Below, piece by piece: positions 11,307-21,947 of a DNA stretch of 64,000 nt. Position numbers and translations under genes: made by a program. Every line of letters begins with the position of its first letter. The first letter of the stretch is position 1. The DNA is taken from positions 12,707,785-12,771,784 of the forward strand of contig OZ038482.1 in NCBI GenBank assembly GCA_964036315.1, read 5' to 3'. This DNA is from Acanthosepion esculentum (Eukaryota; Mollusca; Cephalopoda; Sepiida; Sepiidae). The notes under the pieces were generated by a model. That model saw only the letters and a program-made list of their open reading frames with translations, was not told the origin of the DNA and ran no database searches.

Positions 11307-12218
11307 TTTTACGTCTTCTTGTGTTGCCAAAATTATTTTTCTTGGACAGCGGAATATGCAAAAGAAAGCGTTAAAACGCACCCAGGAATTCAAGCTTGTG
11401 TGTTTGTGTCTCTTAGACTGCGAATCAACAACCAGTCAGTAAAGAAAAACAAAAGCACCGAGGTCTCTGTACAAGTCGATTTCTCCAGAATTCTAAGAGA
11501 AAGTGAATATGGTCACTTGACTGGTTAGCTCTCTTTCCGTTCTTCTTTTTATCCGTCTATTCAAATCTGGATACTTAAGAATATAATGGTAATATAAAAT
11601 TGTTGCAGTAATGAATGAATGAATCAAGTAACTGAACGGCCCGCTTTCACTTTGTCCTTGTCTCGACTCTCTCTATCTCTCTCCGCGAATTAAAACCTTT
11701 CTTCCCAGCGCACTAGTAATTAAATAGCTTTTCCACACAGTCATGTGATCAATCCACACCGTTCCGTGTCCACTTCTGGATAGTGAAAAATCAAAATTTC
11801 CCTCGTGGTAAAAAAATAACAAACACTACATTACAACTGGGAAATTTTATTTACACCCACTCCTTGTTAATGTTAGAATACAATTGAGCTGTCTGCTACT
11901 AAGCCGTTGTAGTAGTACTTTAGCTTTTTACTTACTAAAGTGTAGTTTGGTGCCACCTACTAATACCACAAAATAATTGTGTATATATGTCCACAGAATG
12001 TTGTATAGTAATTATGTTGAAGAGAAAGAGAGGGGATAATGTGTTGTTTTTTTTTGTTTGTTTGTTTTTGTCACCTTTCTTGACTATTGGTATGTGTTTT
12101 TAGTTTAAAACTCAACTGTTTTTACTTTACTTTACTACTGAAGTTTTTACGGTAATTTTCGGATGAACGGTTAGTTGAGCAGAGATTCTACCGGTCGAAA
12201 CAAAAATAGAGCAGTCTA
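11307..12218. other. Unique DNA
   Basis: Moderately A+T-rich, without recognised repeats. A frame at 11265-11528 on the plus strand has no recognisable domain. CT-rich stretches at 11665-11690 could belong to a promoter of the minus-strand exon, but there is no clear TATA or initiator. Confidence 0.4.

Positions 12219-12270
<52 letters not shown>
12219..12270 (+). repeat. (ATT)n microsatellite
   Basis: About 17 ATT trinucleotides. A second short ATT tract is at 12457-12485. Confidence 0.97.
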
Positions 12271-12273
<3 letters not shown>

Positions 12274-12314
12274 TGGAATTCAGTGACCTTTCACACAAAC
12301 AGTAATAACGATTT

Positions 12315-12400
12315 ACCAAGCGACAGTATGGAGTACCTAGTGGGGATCGAACTCATTTTTACTCAGTCGTAATTGAAATTGATCTAGCAAGGCAACACAC
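12315..12400 (-). mobile_element. tRNA-like SINE remnant
   Basis: The minus strand contains GAGTTCGATCCCC, a good match to the RNA polymerase III B box (GGTTCGANTCC), preceded by a weak A-box-like GCTAGATCAATT. No cloverleaf can be drawn with confidence, so this is a SINE remnant, not a tRNA gene. Confidence 0.35.
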
Positions 12401-14334
12401 GAGTAGTAATAAGTCTTCACTAAAAAGAGCTTTAAAGATCAAGTGACAGCAAATCTTTATTATCATTATTATTATTACTACTAATTAAATTTAGGTAGTA
12501 ATTTATTTGGTCAGGTGATTATACTTACATTTCCCTGCACATTGAAATTCCTGTACTTGACAGAGGCACTCACCCACCCGACAAACTCACTGATCCCTTC
12601 CCTAAAAATCGGTGTGCATTTCCAATCGAAAGATATATTTATTTTTGTTGTAATTCTAATTTGCAACCACCATAAACAAACATTCCTTTACTTCTCTCTC
12701 TCTTTATTTTTTATATTCTATCCCTTGATTTTCAGAAAAATCAGTCCCATCGGAATCTTATTGATTGATTGCCCGATTATTGGTGACCGTTTTAAAAACT
12801 GCTGCTTGCAACTACTTTGTTGATGTCGTAATTTCTATCTTTTTTATTGTCTTCTCACAAACGTGGAGACCCGAACGTTTCTCACCGTACAAAGGAGCAT
12901 GAGAAAGAAAAAAAGAAAGAGTTCTACACGCAGAAAGTGAAGCCGACAAACAACAAGCAAGTAGAAGTCGTCGTCACATCTGCATGTGTTACCCAACAAA
13001 ACAGGGAGGGGGAACCTAGCCTAATAAACTAAGAGTCTACCCACTTGATTTTTATCATATGTTAGTCGTCTTAAATAACGATGACTGCTCGCAGAAGTCA
13101 GTCAGGGGGAAATTAAGAGTCTTGCTCAGACGTCACATTTTTTTTTTTTTTTTTTTGCATTTTTTAAAAGAGATTTATTTCTGTTGTTTGGTATTCATTT
13201 TACTTTATTTTGTTATATTTTTGCAGGAACCTCGTGTACCTAATTGTCATTTGTTATGTTAAAACATCAGCCGTGAATTGTCGGTCGACTCGATACTTAG
13301 GGCCAAGGATACGTTGACAGTGGGTCACAGGGTAATAATTGGTAATTCTAATACACACACAGACACACACAGACACACACACACATTCTCTTTCTCTCTC
13401 TTTAACATATTGTATATACTGTATTGTATATACACGTACACTAGCTGTGAGCTTTTCCTCAACACTCACATACAAAACAAAATAATCATCGAAAAATATC
13501 CAAGTTTTAAAAATTCAACATATTTTTTTTTTACATTTAGTCTTTTAAGTAAAATCCGCGTTTAATGACTAATTTAAAATTTTATTAGAAAATGAGTTTC
13601 TTATAAAAAGTTTCTTTTTAAATAAATAATAAATTTGTGTGTCTGTGAGTAAAAGTGAGAGAGATGGTTGTTTATCCTATTTTTAACATTTCAAAATTCT
13701 TTTTTTTTATGCAATTATTTTGGTTTGCTGTAGTCATAAAAATAACTCAATAATTCAAACTATGTCACATGGTTTGATTCCTTCGGGTACAGATTTTTTA
13801 ACACTATAAATAAAATAAATTCTAGCGACAGTCTGTGTTTACTCAACTGGCTTTACTAGAGAAGAAAAATATTTACTAATTAATAAGCAAATATAGTCCA
13901 GTTTCAAATTGAATTGACATTTATTAACAATTAACACACAAAAAAATCTTGTTCAAGGAGGGCGGATATTTTAAAATTAAAATTCTTTTTTTTTTTCGTT
14001 TTTATAAGCAACCCATTTAACAATTTTAATCAAATTTGACTAAATCTTAAACAACCCACTTGTGACGTCTGTGTGGCTTAAGCAAATAAAAAAGAAAAGT
14101 AAAATCGTAAAATTAAAAAACTTATTTAAATACATCATTTTTATTTAAGACTTCTACCAATTCTTCTAGTTTAGTTACAGAGTTAAATGTCTTTTTTTCT
14201 ATTTATAAGTAGACCCAAACGTAAAATAAAAAAAAATGAAGCACCTATCTAAAAAGCAACTCTCTACTAATTCGAGATTTATTGCGTTAACATAGAGCAA
14301 TTGTGGCTAAAATGTTTTTTAAGCGTAGCTTAGA
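12401..14334. other. Unique A+T-rich DNA
   Basis: Contains a CA-rich microsatellite at 13352-13385 and a T-run at 13137-13156. Open frames here are short and without recognisable domains. Nothing else is seen. Confidence 0.45.
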
Positions 14335-14681
14335 TGTGGCACAAGACCGAAATTATGGGGCATCCATTGAGAATCGAACTCGCTTTCTTTCTATGTGCCG
14401 TGTCCTTTCATGACGTAAGCGATCATGGCTCTCCACCCTTGCAGCTCTCAACAAGTTACTTCCCTCTGCCACCTCCCCCAGACCGCGTCCTGTCATCCAC
14501 TTGCTTAAGGCTGCTGGGTATGTCATGCGTTGTTTTCCCTTGGCTCTTTTCCCCTCTATTTGACCCGTGAGTATCAGATTCTCCAGTCCCACCTTCCTTA
14601 TTATGTGTCCCAGAAACTTCAGCTGCTTCTTCCTGATATTAAGTATAAGGCTCCTCCTTGTTTGCATTCTCTCTAAGAACT
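14335..14681 (-). mobile_element. LINE-R C-terminal fragment, part 1
   Basis: The minus strand reads 'RKKQLKFLGHIIRKVGLENL', then 'LTGQIEGKRAKGKQRMTY' and 'LSKWMTGRGLGEVAEGSNL', the C-terminal end of endonuclease/reverse-transcriptase proteins of LINE-R type. Just past the stop codon the strand carries GGTCTTGTGCCACAT, close to the box in the hairpin-rich SINE. The coding sequence is cut at 14681 by LTR-T copy A and resumes at 15132. Confidence 0.85.
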
Positions 14682-15131
14682 TGTAGAGGACCGGGTGGGT
14701 TTACGCGTTGTTAAATTAGAAACGCGTGTGTAACTTCTGGTAGAAGAGGTACAACTACAAAAAATGGCCAGACTCAAGTTAAGTCCAACTGAAGATAAAG
14801 AAAACAAACAAAACCGATATATATATATATAAACAAATATATGTATTAAACAAAAGAATTTTACAATGGACATAGACAATAATATTTGTATGTGTGTGTG
14901 AATATTTGTGTTTGTTCTTTGGTGAATGTTCGTACGTACGTGTATTGTGTATAATGTTCATGGCGTCTCCCACAAATGGGAAGACTCGAATCTTCAAAGA
15001 GAGCTTACATTGTAGTCGCTGAAATGAAGAAATGAAAAAGAGAACGAGGCGAGAAGTCGCCCATTATTTATAGTATAGGGAGAATGACTCCTAGTGACAA
15101 TTTGGGAATTAAGGAGGGCCTAACTCCGACA
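14682..15131 (-). mobile_element. LTR-T solo LTR, copy A
   Basis: A ~450 bp unit that on the minus strand starts TGTCGGAGTTAGG and ends GGTCCTCTACA, i.e. TG...CA termini. Near the 5' end lies CTATAAATAATGGGC, a TATA-box candidate. It splits a LINE-R gene: comparison with the uninterrupted LINE-R copy at 33200-33220 shows a 4 bp target duplication (AACT on one side, ACCT on the other, one substitution). TG...CA ends and 4 bp duplication fit a Ty3/gypsy-like LTR retrotransposon. No internal region is present, so it is a solo LTR. Confidence 0.8.
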
Positions 15132-15300
15132 ACCTCATCGTTGCTGACACACTAGGTGCATGATATCCTTAGCATCCTTCTGTAGAACCACATCTCCGTC
15201 GCCTTGAGTCTCTTCTTCATCTTTGAGGAAATCGTCCAACATTCGCTGCCGTAAAGAAGGACAGATGTCACGTCACAGATCAGTATTCTCGCCATTCAGT
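15132..15300 (-). mobile_element. LINE-R fragment, part 2
   Basis: Continuation of the LINE-R coding sequence upstream of the LTR insertion. It matches 33215-33375 (the 'YRRMLRI' and 'YGIECW' region), though with several frame breaks. It ends at about 15300, where homology to the other copy stops. Confidence 0.75.
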
Positions 15301-15797
15301 CGTAACTAACCTAGCGAGACAAGCTTGCTAACCATTACGACTCGTCGAAGTGACCAATTCGTTACTAAGTCTTGCACAAAATGGCAAAACTTAAGCAATT
15401 CGGGTAAGGGTAAAAGAAAACAAATACCGAGTAAATAAATGTCATTGTTTACAACGCTCATTGGCCCCTTTTATTTCTGTCCCTATTTTTTCTTTTGTTT
15501 AACTCCCCATCCCCTCCCTCGTTCGGTGGACAGTGATGTCAGTTCTCTGGTGGATGCGGTGCGCTTTTCGTTTTTTTTTCGCCTGTATGTGTTGTTCGTT
15601 TTTGTTGTTGTGTCTGGATGAGTGCGTGTCTGTGTGAGTACTAAGGATGAATGAATATTTTTTATATTCTTATAGGCCCGCATTGATTTCGTCCAGTGAA
15701 CTGATAATTCTGCCACATTTAAGTATTGTGGGGGTTTTTATTACTAATAATGATTTTGTTTAGTTTCTTGCAAATAGATTAATTCATATTGTATATA
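15301..15797. other. Unassigned DNA
   Basis: No family recognised. Open frames at 15439-15716 are low-complexity and lack domains. Confidence 0.45.
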
Positions 15798-15896
15798 CAG
15801 TGTAACCCGGATATAAGAGAGTTGTCGGGACCGGAGACGAAGTCTCTTATATCGGGTTTCTCTTATATCCGGGTCTCTTATATCTGGGTTACACTG
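15798..15896. mobile_element. pogo/Tigger-type MITE, 99 bp
   Basis: Same terminal repeats as 4381-4549 (CAGTGTAACCCGGATATAAG), with TA on both sides. It is an internally deleted version: the centre between GTCGGGACCGGAG and the right end is missing. Confidence 0.85.
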
Positions 15897-16324
15897 TACT
15901 CATTGGGGATCTTTTTAATTTGTTTGTTTTTTATCCGCCTACCACCACATACGACGATTTGTACATATAGGAACTATTTAGGATTTTCATTGAGACATTG
16001 AGGTATTTTGGTGAATGTAGTAAGAAAATTTAATAAGAATGTGTTGTTTTGGTGTTAGGAATATTGTTTGTATGTTTGGGTCAGTGCTTGCGGTTAGCTA
16101 AGTTTAAAATTAAGACAGATGAAGACCGTCCTTTTCCCCATCCCCTTTTTTAGGCCTTGTGCCACATTTTCTGTATATTTCACAGAAATAAATATCGTCA
16201 TTGTTTACAACGGATATTGGGTAAGATACCAGCTTGTTGTCTTGTCCTACGGACCAGGGGAGTATGATCTGTCTACCAATCTCTACACCCTTCTCACCGG
16301 ACTGCACTTCTTTTATACGCTGTG
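15897..16324. other. Unassigned DNA with the CTTGTGCCACAT box
   Basis: Contains GGCCTTGTGCCACAT at about 16152 on the plus strand, the same box seen in the hairpin-rich SINE and near LINE-R ends. The frames at 16110-16358 are without recognised domains apart from the LINE-R edge. Confidence 0.4.
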
Positions 16325-16620
16325 TCCCTTCAGGACGTAGGCGATCATGGTCCTCCACAACTTTCTGTCCTTTAATAAGTTTTTTCTTTTTGTTATTTCT
16401 CTCAAACCCTGTTCTGCCTTCCCTTTACTCAAGCTCATCAAGTATGTTATGCGATGCTTTCCTCTGTCTCTCTTTCCCTATATCTGTCCCGTGAGTATCA
16501 GATTTTCCAAGCCCTCCTTCCTCATTACGTGCCCCCAAAATTTTAACTGCCTCTTCCTGATGTTAAGTATGAGTTTACTTTTTGTTCCCATTTTCTCCAA
16601 AACAGCGTTCTGAAGCCAAA
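16325..16620 (-). mobile_element. LINE-R C-terminal fragment
   Basis: The minus strand reads 'RKRQLKFWGHVMRKEGLENL', followed by 'LTGQI', then decayed KGK.R and D.EEW-like sequence ending near 'EDHDRLRPEGTQRIKE'. Frames are broken, so this is a pseudogene. Upstream (16620-16690) the similarity fades into the 'RRTRADYSM' segment. Confidence 0.8.
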
Positions 16621-16811
16621 TAAATGTGTTTCTACAGAAGTTTGTTGAGTATGCCATGGAATAGTCAGCTCGCGTACGCCGATTCCACACTTAACGCTTT
16701 TGTAGACCAGCGAACCGAGACGGTCAAGGCGATAGACGAGCGCTTATTTCTTTTGAGCATAGAAGCTTTCTCTTAGAAGGAATGGCTTAAAGGGCTGAAG
16801 AGTTCCAACTA

Positions 16812-16950
16812 GCTTACTATTTGCCCATTGTTGGATCGGACACTGGGGATTAATCTGAATCCTGACCTATTGGGAGAGACATTCCAGGCGATTATATTGT
16901 ATACAGACTGCCTCAGGCGGAATTTGAACTCGGTTTATCTATTCCATTTC
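16812..16950 (-). mobile_element. tRNA-derived SINE (CCAACAATGGGCAAATAG type)
   Basis: On the minus strand a B-box-like GAGTTCAAATTCC near 16930 is followed downstream by GGTCAGGATTCAGATTAAT and CCAACAATGGGCAAATAG. The last motif matches CCAGCTATGGGTAAATAG in the SINE at 51200-51400 and CAGCTATGGGTTTGAATAG at 21155, defining one SINE family. Confidence 0.6.
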
Positions 16951-17009
16951 CCGTTTTTTTTTCCGAGTACCCTATTTTTGAAAACTAGAGGATTCTTCTT
17001 CTTTTAGGA

Positions 17010-17275
17010 TATGTGGCGATCATGGCTTTCTTTTTGCTATTCTTCCCAATCCCTGACTTGCAAAAGATTCACACAAACTTGTTACGTAGGTTATTCGTTG
17101 TTCCTCTGTCACTCTTGACTTCAATATATCGTGTTGGCCAAAGCCGTTTTCCCTCGTTATGTGTCCAAACATTTTCAATTGTCCCTTTCTGGTTCTAAAT
17201 ATAAATGACCTTTTTGAATCCATTTTTCTTTAAAACTTCCTTATTAGTCACATTGCTCCGTCCATATTATTCGCA
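17010..17275 (-). mobile_element. LINE-R C-terminal fragment, diverged
   Basis: The minus strand encodes 'RTRKGQLKMFGHITRENGF', then 'EEQRITYVTSLCESFASQG', aligned with the RKRQLKF.GH.MRK and QRMTY..LSKW parts of LINE-R. It is more diverged than the other copies, so is older or from a sister family. Confidence 0.7.
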
Positions 17276-17564
17276 TCATTCTTTCGTAGAAGCACATCTG
17301 TTGCCTCAAGTCTCCTTTATATATATATATGCCTACTTAGTATATATAACATTCAAGAACCATTTTGCGCCAGATGCAAATAGCAATTTTATGAAAACCC
17401 TATACTTTAGTGTTGATTTCAGCATACCATTTTTAATAAATTGCCATCCTCCAATCAGTTGTGGACTGGGGTAGAAATTGGCTGGTTAACTTTAATGACT
17501 CATAAACAAAACGGCTCTCTATTACTCATCACAGAGAACCATCCCTGCCCCCCCCCCCCCCCAT
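17276..17564. other. Unassigned DNA
   Basis: Short (TA)n at 17316-17330 and a C-run at 17549-17563 next to the LINE-J fragment. No other feature. Confidence 0.45.
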
Positions 17565-18292
17565 TAGAATGTCTGACGCTCAACTTCTCGAGAATTCCTC
17601 TTTGCAACTGCTCGGCCTCACATTGACTGCTAACCTGAGATGGAACAAATACATTGAGTCAATAGCTTCGTCCACCGCAAGGAAAGTTGGCTCCCTGTGC
17701 CGCGCCAGGAAATTTTTCTCGCCGGAGTCGATCCTTGAAATCTACAAATCAACCATTCGGCTTTGCATTGAGTATTGCTGCCATATATGGCCTGGCGCCC
17801 CTTCTGTTTGTCTCAAGGTTCTTGATAAAATCCAGAGACGGATATGCAATGTAATTGGCTCTGACCTGGCATCTCGTCTGCAGTCGCTCTCTCACAGACG
17901 TGCCGTTGTCTTTTTTACAAATACTTTCACGGTAACTGCTCCGATGAGCTGCTTTCGCTGGTTCCCAGACTTCATGAATTTAAGCGTTCAACTAGGCTGG
18001 CATCACGCTCTCACCCCTTCACTGTCGAAACTGTTAAATGTAGCCATCTCTTCTACTCCATTAGCTTTATGTATGGCACTTCTCGCCTGTGGAACTCCTT
18101 CCCCATTTCTTGTTTTCCTGATAGCTATAATCTCCAACTATTCAAATGTAATGTCAATCGACATCTCCAGATGCCCTGATCTATCCCCTGTACTTCATCC
18201 TTTCCTCTATCATTCCTCTTTGCTCTAGCTCCAGCTATCTGTAGCCCTTTGCGTGCTAGTGGCTTCCCGCCTTGCTTGGGGTGAAAAGCTTA
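17565..18292 (+). mobile_element. LINE-J reverse transcriptase C-terminal fragment, longest plus copy
   Basis: Starts in the thumb-like region ('LLGLTLTANLRWNKYIESIA'), continues with 'LYKSTIRLCIEYCCHIW' and 'DKIQRRICNVIGSDLASRL', then frameshifts near 17930 into 'NTFTVTAPMSCFRWFPDF' and again near 18010; in the conserved frame the end would read 'SRLWNSFPISCFPDSYN'. The stop is followed by the family tail with GCTTGGGGTGAAAAGCTT and an A-run at about 18290. The catalytic palm is absent. Its tail faces that of the minus-strand copy across the spacer 18293-18412. Confidence 0.9.
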
Positions 18293-18412
18293 AAAAAAGA
18301 TTTTGTAGAATGACCATATTTTGATTTCTTGAGGAATTATAATGAGCACCGGTCTTGAGTTAGGGTGCGTAAAAGGGCGTGTAACATTCATGTAAAGTTT
18401 CTTTTCTTTTTT
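18293..18412. repeat. Spacer between facing LINE-J tails
   Basis: Reverse complement of 1276-1386, including CACCGGTCTTGAGTTAGGG and GCGTAAAAGGGCGTGTAAC. See the inverted block finding. Confidence 0.85.
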
Positions 18413-19250
18413 TTTATTATTTCATCCTATTCAAGGCGATCATGCCACTAAGATGCCAGGAGTTACTGAGATTGAAAGAGAAAACTTTAGTGAGGAGAAA
18501 GGATAATAAAAGAACAGGTTTAACGAACACAGAAGATGGCGATTAACGGTGAATTTAAATTTTTGGAGTAAAAGGCAGAGAAGCAAGAAACTGAAAGAGA
18601 ATTCCACAGGCAAGAAGTGCTAGAAAAGAAACTCTTAGAATAGAGTTTATGGTTACATCTTGCTATTTCAACAGTAAAACGATGAGACTTAGTTGGCAAT
18701 CTTAATGTAGTATGCTTAAATCCAAGGAGGAAAGCTCATTATAACAATTACCATGAAAGTATTTATAGAAAAGACACAAGGAAGCTACGTTACGGCGATG
18801 GCAAATTGAATGAAGCCGAGATGCCAGGTTACGAACGATATTATTACAGACCCCTCTTTGGATTTTGTCAAGAATATCGAGATATATAGCTGAATCAGTC
18901 CTGATGTGGTAGCGATATTCAACGTACGTGCGAATGGTAGATTTATACAAGTGCAAGATAGATTGTGATTGTTTGGCATGACACAGTGAACCAACGTTCG
19001 TAGTAGCAGACCCCACAATTGATTTAATATAGTCACTCCATTTCATGTCAGAGGTAAATGTGAGCCCAAGAAGGAACAATAATTTGCTCTCTTGAAGGTT
19101 AGCATCAGCCATGCTGGTGGGAGGCAAAAATGGTTCTCTGTGGCAATTAAAAAATGCCAGTTTCGTTTTGGAGGGGATCAAATTTACAAGCCATTTGTTA
19201 CTCCATGTAACTTACTCCTGACTGGAGGTCATTTTTGAGAACGCTTGCCA
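18413..19250 (-). mobile_element. LINE-J reverse transcriptase C-terminal fragment, long minus copy
   Basis: On the minus strand one open frame of 159 codons (19181-18702) reads 'LLGLTFTSDMKWSDYIKSIV', 'LYKSTIRTYVEYRYHIR' and 'DKIQRGVCNNIVRNLASRL'. The tail region 18702-18413 contains the out-of-frame C-terminus and the GTAACTCCTGGC...GGATGAAAT tail. The frame is unusually clean for this window, so this copy is relatively young. Sequence 19182-19250 is probably more of the same element, since the translation upstream still resembles reverse transcriptase linker, but I could not fix its 5' end. Confidence 0.85.
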
Positions 19251-19419
19251 ATTTTACATTGTCGGACATCTGATGAAGATAAGGAACAACGTAGGCTCAA
19301 GACTATAGACCTGGTGAACCCCCACATTAATGCAAAATGATAATGTAGAAGCGTGGCCGGTCAATATGACTCATTAAACGATTTCTTTTGCCTGAGTTTC
19401 TGGGATGAGAAGTTATTAT

Positions 19420-19670
19420 TTACATGCAAACTGTTGTCCTCATCTTTGCCGGCCGTCATCAGGTGTTTGCCGATCCGGGTAAATTTCGAACTGAACCCTT
19501 TATTTTATTTACGGGGGTAGATTGTTCTCGTTTTGTTGGCCATGTTTATGGGCTATCTCTGCTGGTTATTTAGGACTACGTCCAGCCTCCACTGAATCCA
19601 AATACACACTGACCAGCCCAGGGATTGACCTCACAATTACGCTTTAATCGACTAGGTTATTTGCCCTGAT
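19420..19670 (-). mobile_element. Diverged Penelope-type SINE
   Basis: On the minus strand it carries a body motif resembling GGGTTCAGTTCGAAATTTACC and the CTGATGACGGCCGGC core, then CATGTTTATGG-type sequence and a tRNA-like head (GAGGTCAATCCCTGG, B-box-like). It is a distant relative of the foldback elements at 51632-52554 and 61696-62133. CTGATGA here replaces CTGAAGA there. Confidence 0.55.
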
Positions 19671-20006
19671 AAAGGTCAGAGGGTGCAACAATAGTGACAA
19701 CAAACATCAAGATAGTCCGCGTGTAAATAATGCAAACTTTAGGGTTCAATAATTTTAAGACTATATCTACATTTCGTTGCATGACAAAAGGGTTTTCCCA
19801 GAATATGTTCTGATGTTTATTAGTTACTAATACAGTGAAGTAATATTAATAATTAGTATTACTTCACTGTGCAAGTTAAATGTTTTGAAGAAAATATTAG
19901 AATCCCAATGTAGAACACATTTAGTCAATGATATCCCTCGATTAGCGTGGCTAATGTGTACATCGGTAACTATAAAAAAATAATTTTTCAGTTACTATGG
20001 GTTTTT
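19671..20006. other. Unassigned DNA with a 39 bp palindrome
   Basis: Contains the palindrome at 19832-19870, described separately. Otherwise nothing is recognised. Confidence 0.5.
19832..19870. repeat. 39 bp near-perfect palindrome
   Basis: Left arm ACAGTGAAGTAATATTAAT and right arm ATTAGTATTACTTCACTGT are 19 nt each, with one mismatch and a single central base. It could form a cruciform or a long RNA hairpin; it may also be the collapsed remnant of a small inverted-repeat transposon. Confidence 0.9.
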
Positions 20007-20140
20007 TTTTTAAATCACTCCAAGCAAGGGGTTACTGAGAGTGGAAAAGAATGAGATTTTCATGAGGAGCAAGGACAATAAGAGAACAGAATTTAGATAA
20101 TGGCAGTGGCGATGGATGTCCACTCTAAATGTATTTCAAC
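20007..20140 (-). mobile_element. LINE-J tail fragment
   Basis: Minus-strand LINE-J tail: CTCAGTAACCCCTTGCTTGG then GAGTGATTTAAAAAAAA. Only the last coding residues remain upstream ('TSIATAII'-like), so the copy is heavily 5' truncated. Confidence 0.7.
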
Positions 20141-20545
20141 TTATCAAGAAGGAATTTTCTATATATTTAAAGTTTATGTACTCACCATGATACCACCATT
20201 TGTTTTTTTTTTGGGGGGAGGGATATTTTTGTAGGCTGTTTTCACATAGGATCCATTATCTGGGCGTCGTTTGTAAAAATAAACATTTATTTCAATACAC
20301 AAACACATTATATATATCATTTATTTTAGGACATTAAAACATGTTAAAAATCTCTACATAATGGCAATTATGTTTCAACATCGTAAATGTGTCTCCTCGG
20401 GCGATGTTAAGCTACTGGTGAGTGAAAGATTAATTTAATTTCAAATAATATTTACCTCTCGCCCTCTTTTAAATTAATTGTTACTTACAGTGGAATTATA
20501 CTCCATTTCTTCTCATTTTACCTGGATATACATTATATATATATA
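20141..20545. other. Unassigned A+T-rich DNA
   Basis: No recognised feature apart from a G-run near 20213-20220 and a (TA)n at 20532-20549. Confidence 0.5.
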
Positions 20546-20548
20546 TAT

Positions 20549-20975
20549 AGGCAATTTACCCCAAGCAAGGCGTGGGTGCCACTAGCACCCAAGGGGTTAC
20601 AGTGAGGGAGAGCAAGAGTAAAGATGGGTGTTTGAGGAAAGGATAAAGAGAAGGACGGGTATCAGGATCAAGGCATAAGATGTCGATTGACATAACATTT
20701 GAATATTTGAAGATTATAGTCATCAGGGAAGCAAGTAAGAGGAAGGGAGTTCCACTGTCGGGAAGTGTGAGAGAAGCTGTTGGAGTAGAAGAGGCGGTTA
20801 TATTCAACTTTTTCGACAGTGGAAGGGTAGGACCGAGATGCTAACCTAGTAGCACGCTTAAATTCATGCAGTTGGGGTTACCAGTGAAAGTAGTTTGTCA
20901 GAGATTCGCCATGAAAATATTTGTAGAAAAGACACAGGGAAGTCACAACACGTCTGTCAGAAAGTGACTGTAGAA
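20549..20975 (-). mobile_element. LINE-J 3' fragment
   Basis: The minus strand encodes, in shifting frames, 'YSNVMSIDI' and 'SGTPFLLLASLMTIIFKYS' of the LINE-J C-terminus and, further upstream, sequence equivalent to 'RRAVV..FFTNTF' at about 20920-20960. The tail at 20549-20600 contains GCTTGGGGTAAATTGCC. Several frameshifts make it a pseudogene. Confidence 0.8.
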
Positions 20976-21039
20976 ACTGGAAAATGTTTTACCGCACTAA
21001 TCGAGTATTTCATTTTGTCGAAGGGTATGCGTTGTGGTG

Positions 21040-21200
21040 TAATAAACATCGGCTCGGAGAGAGAACTCAGAGAGCCGAGTTCGAATTCCAGTCGAGTTCG
21101 TTAGATTCACTTACGCTCAAATACCCTTGGGAAAAGTATGAATCTACCCCCCCCGCCAGCTATGGGTTTGAATAGTAGGACAGACTGGGTACTTTAGTTT
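21040..21200 (+). mobile_element. tRNA-derived SINE
   Basis: GGCTCGGAGAGAGAACTCAG followed by GCCGAGTTCGAATTCCAG gives an excellent B box. Downstream are ACTTACGCTCAAATACCC, TTGGGAAAAGTATGAATCTA and CCAGCTATGGG, in the same order as the minus-strand SINE at 51200-51400. The 3' end continues into GACTGGGTACTTTAG. Confidence 0.7.
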
Positions 21201-21427
21201 TGATTGACATCCAGTCTACCGCAGAAAGAAATGGCAGCGTACTGCGGGAAAAATCTTCTGACTCGCCAGTCAGTCATATATCGAAAGATACATGATCGCC
21301 CAAGCGTGTATCACGTATATCACTTAACTGACTGCCTGAGTAATCGGATGCGCGCTAATCGAGGGATGCCTATATTTGCTTAAATCCAGATGTAAATAAA
21401 TAACAGTCAAAAGCAAATCAGTCTAAA

Positions 21428-21429
<2 letters not shown>
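21201..21429. other. Unassigned DNA
   Basis: No family assigned; possibly a continuation of the SINE 3' region. Confidence 0.4.

Positions 21430-21468
<39 letters not shown>
21430..21468. repeat. (TA)n microsatellite
   Basis: About 19 TA dinucleotides directly before a repeat-like leader (AAACAGAGGATGTCTGTTTG). Confidence 0.98.
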
Positions 21469-21473
<5 letters not shown>

Positions 21474-21720
21474 GAGGATGTCTGTTTGTCTGTGTGTCTG
21501 TGTGATACCTTTTCACTCGAGATCCAACCAACCGATTTTGACTAAACTTGGCACATACATTGTACAATGTAATAGATAGGTTCTTAGCGTAAAAAATCGA
21601 TAATTTAATAATCGATAAAGCCGATCAAAAATCGATAAATTCAACTTTTTTCCTTCGATTTCGTTCAAACTCGGTATGTAGGTTACTTATATTGTGACTT
21701 CTTTGAAGTGTTAAACAAAA
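21469..21720 (+). repeat. Unclassified interspersed repeat
   Basis: The string GTCTGTTTGTCTGTGTGTC followed by CGAGATCCAACCAACCGATT and TTGACTAAACTTGGCACATA has the look of a conserved repeat module found next to (TA)n arrays in invertebrate genomes. This is from memory of the pattern, not from a comparison. Several ATCGATAA motifs follow. Confidence 0.35.
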
Positions 21721-21947
21721 ATACGCTGAGTCAACGACACTTGGGCTTCAAGGACGCACCTAATTTTCACTTAGAAAATAACCCAAAAAGAAACAAAAAA
21801 CAAATCTTCGATCTTAAAGACTCAGGGCAAATTTTAGAAACTTATTCCGGCGAAAAATAATATTTTCATCTCCGAAATATACGTTTTTAGTTAATTGTAT
21901 GTGATGTAATCAAATAGTCAATATATGAAAACCACCAGAGATGACCT

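Noticed and set aside
17569..18228. 219-codon frame as an intact reverse transcriptase gene
   Set aside because: It lacks the catalytic palm, and comparison with sister copies shows it is kept open only by two compensating frame changes.
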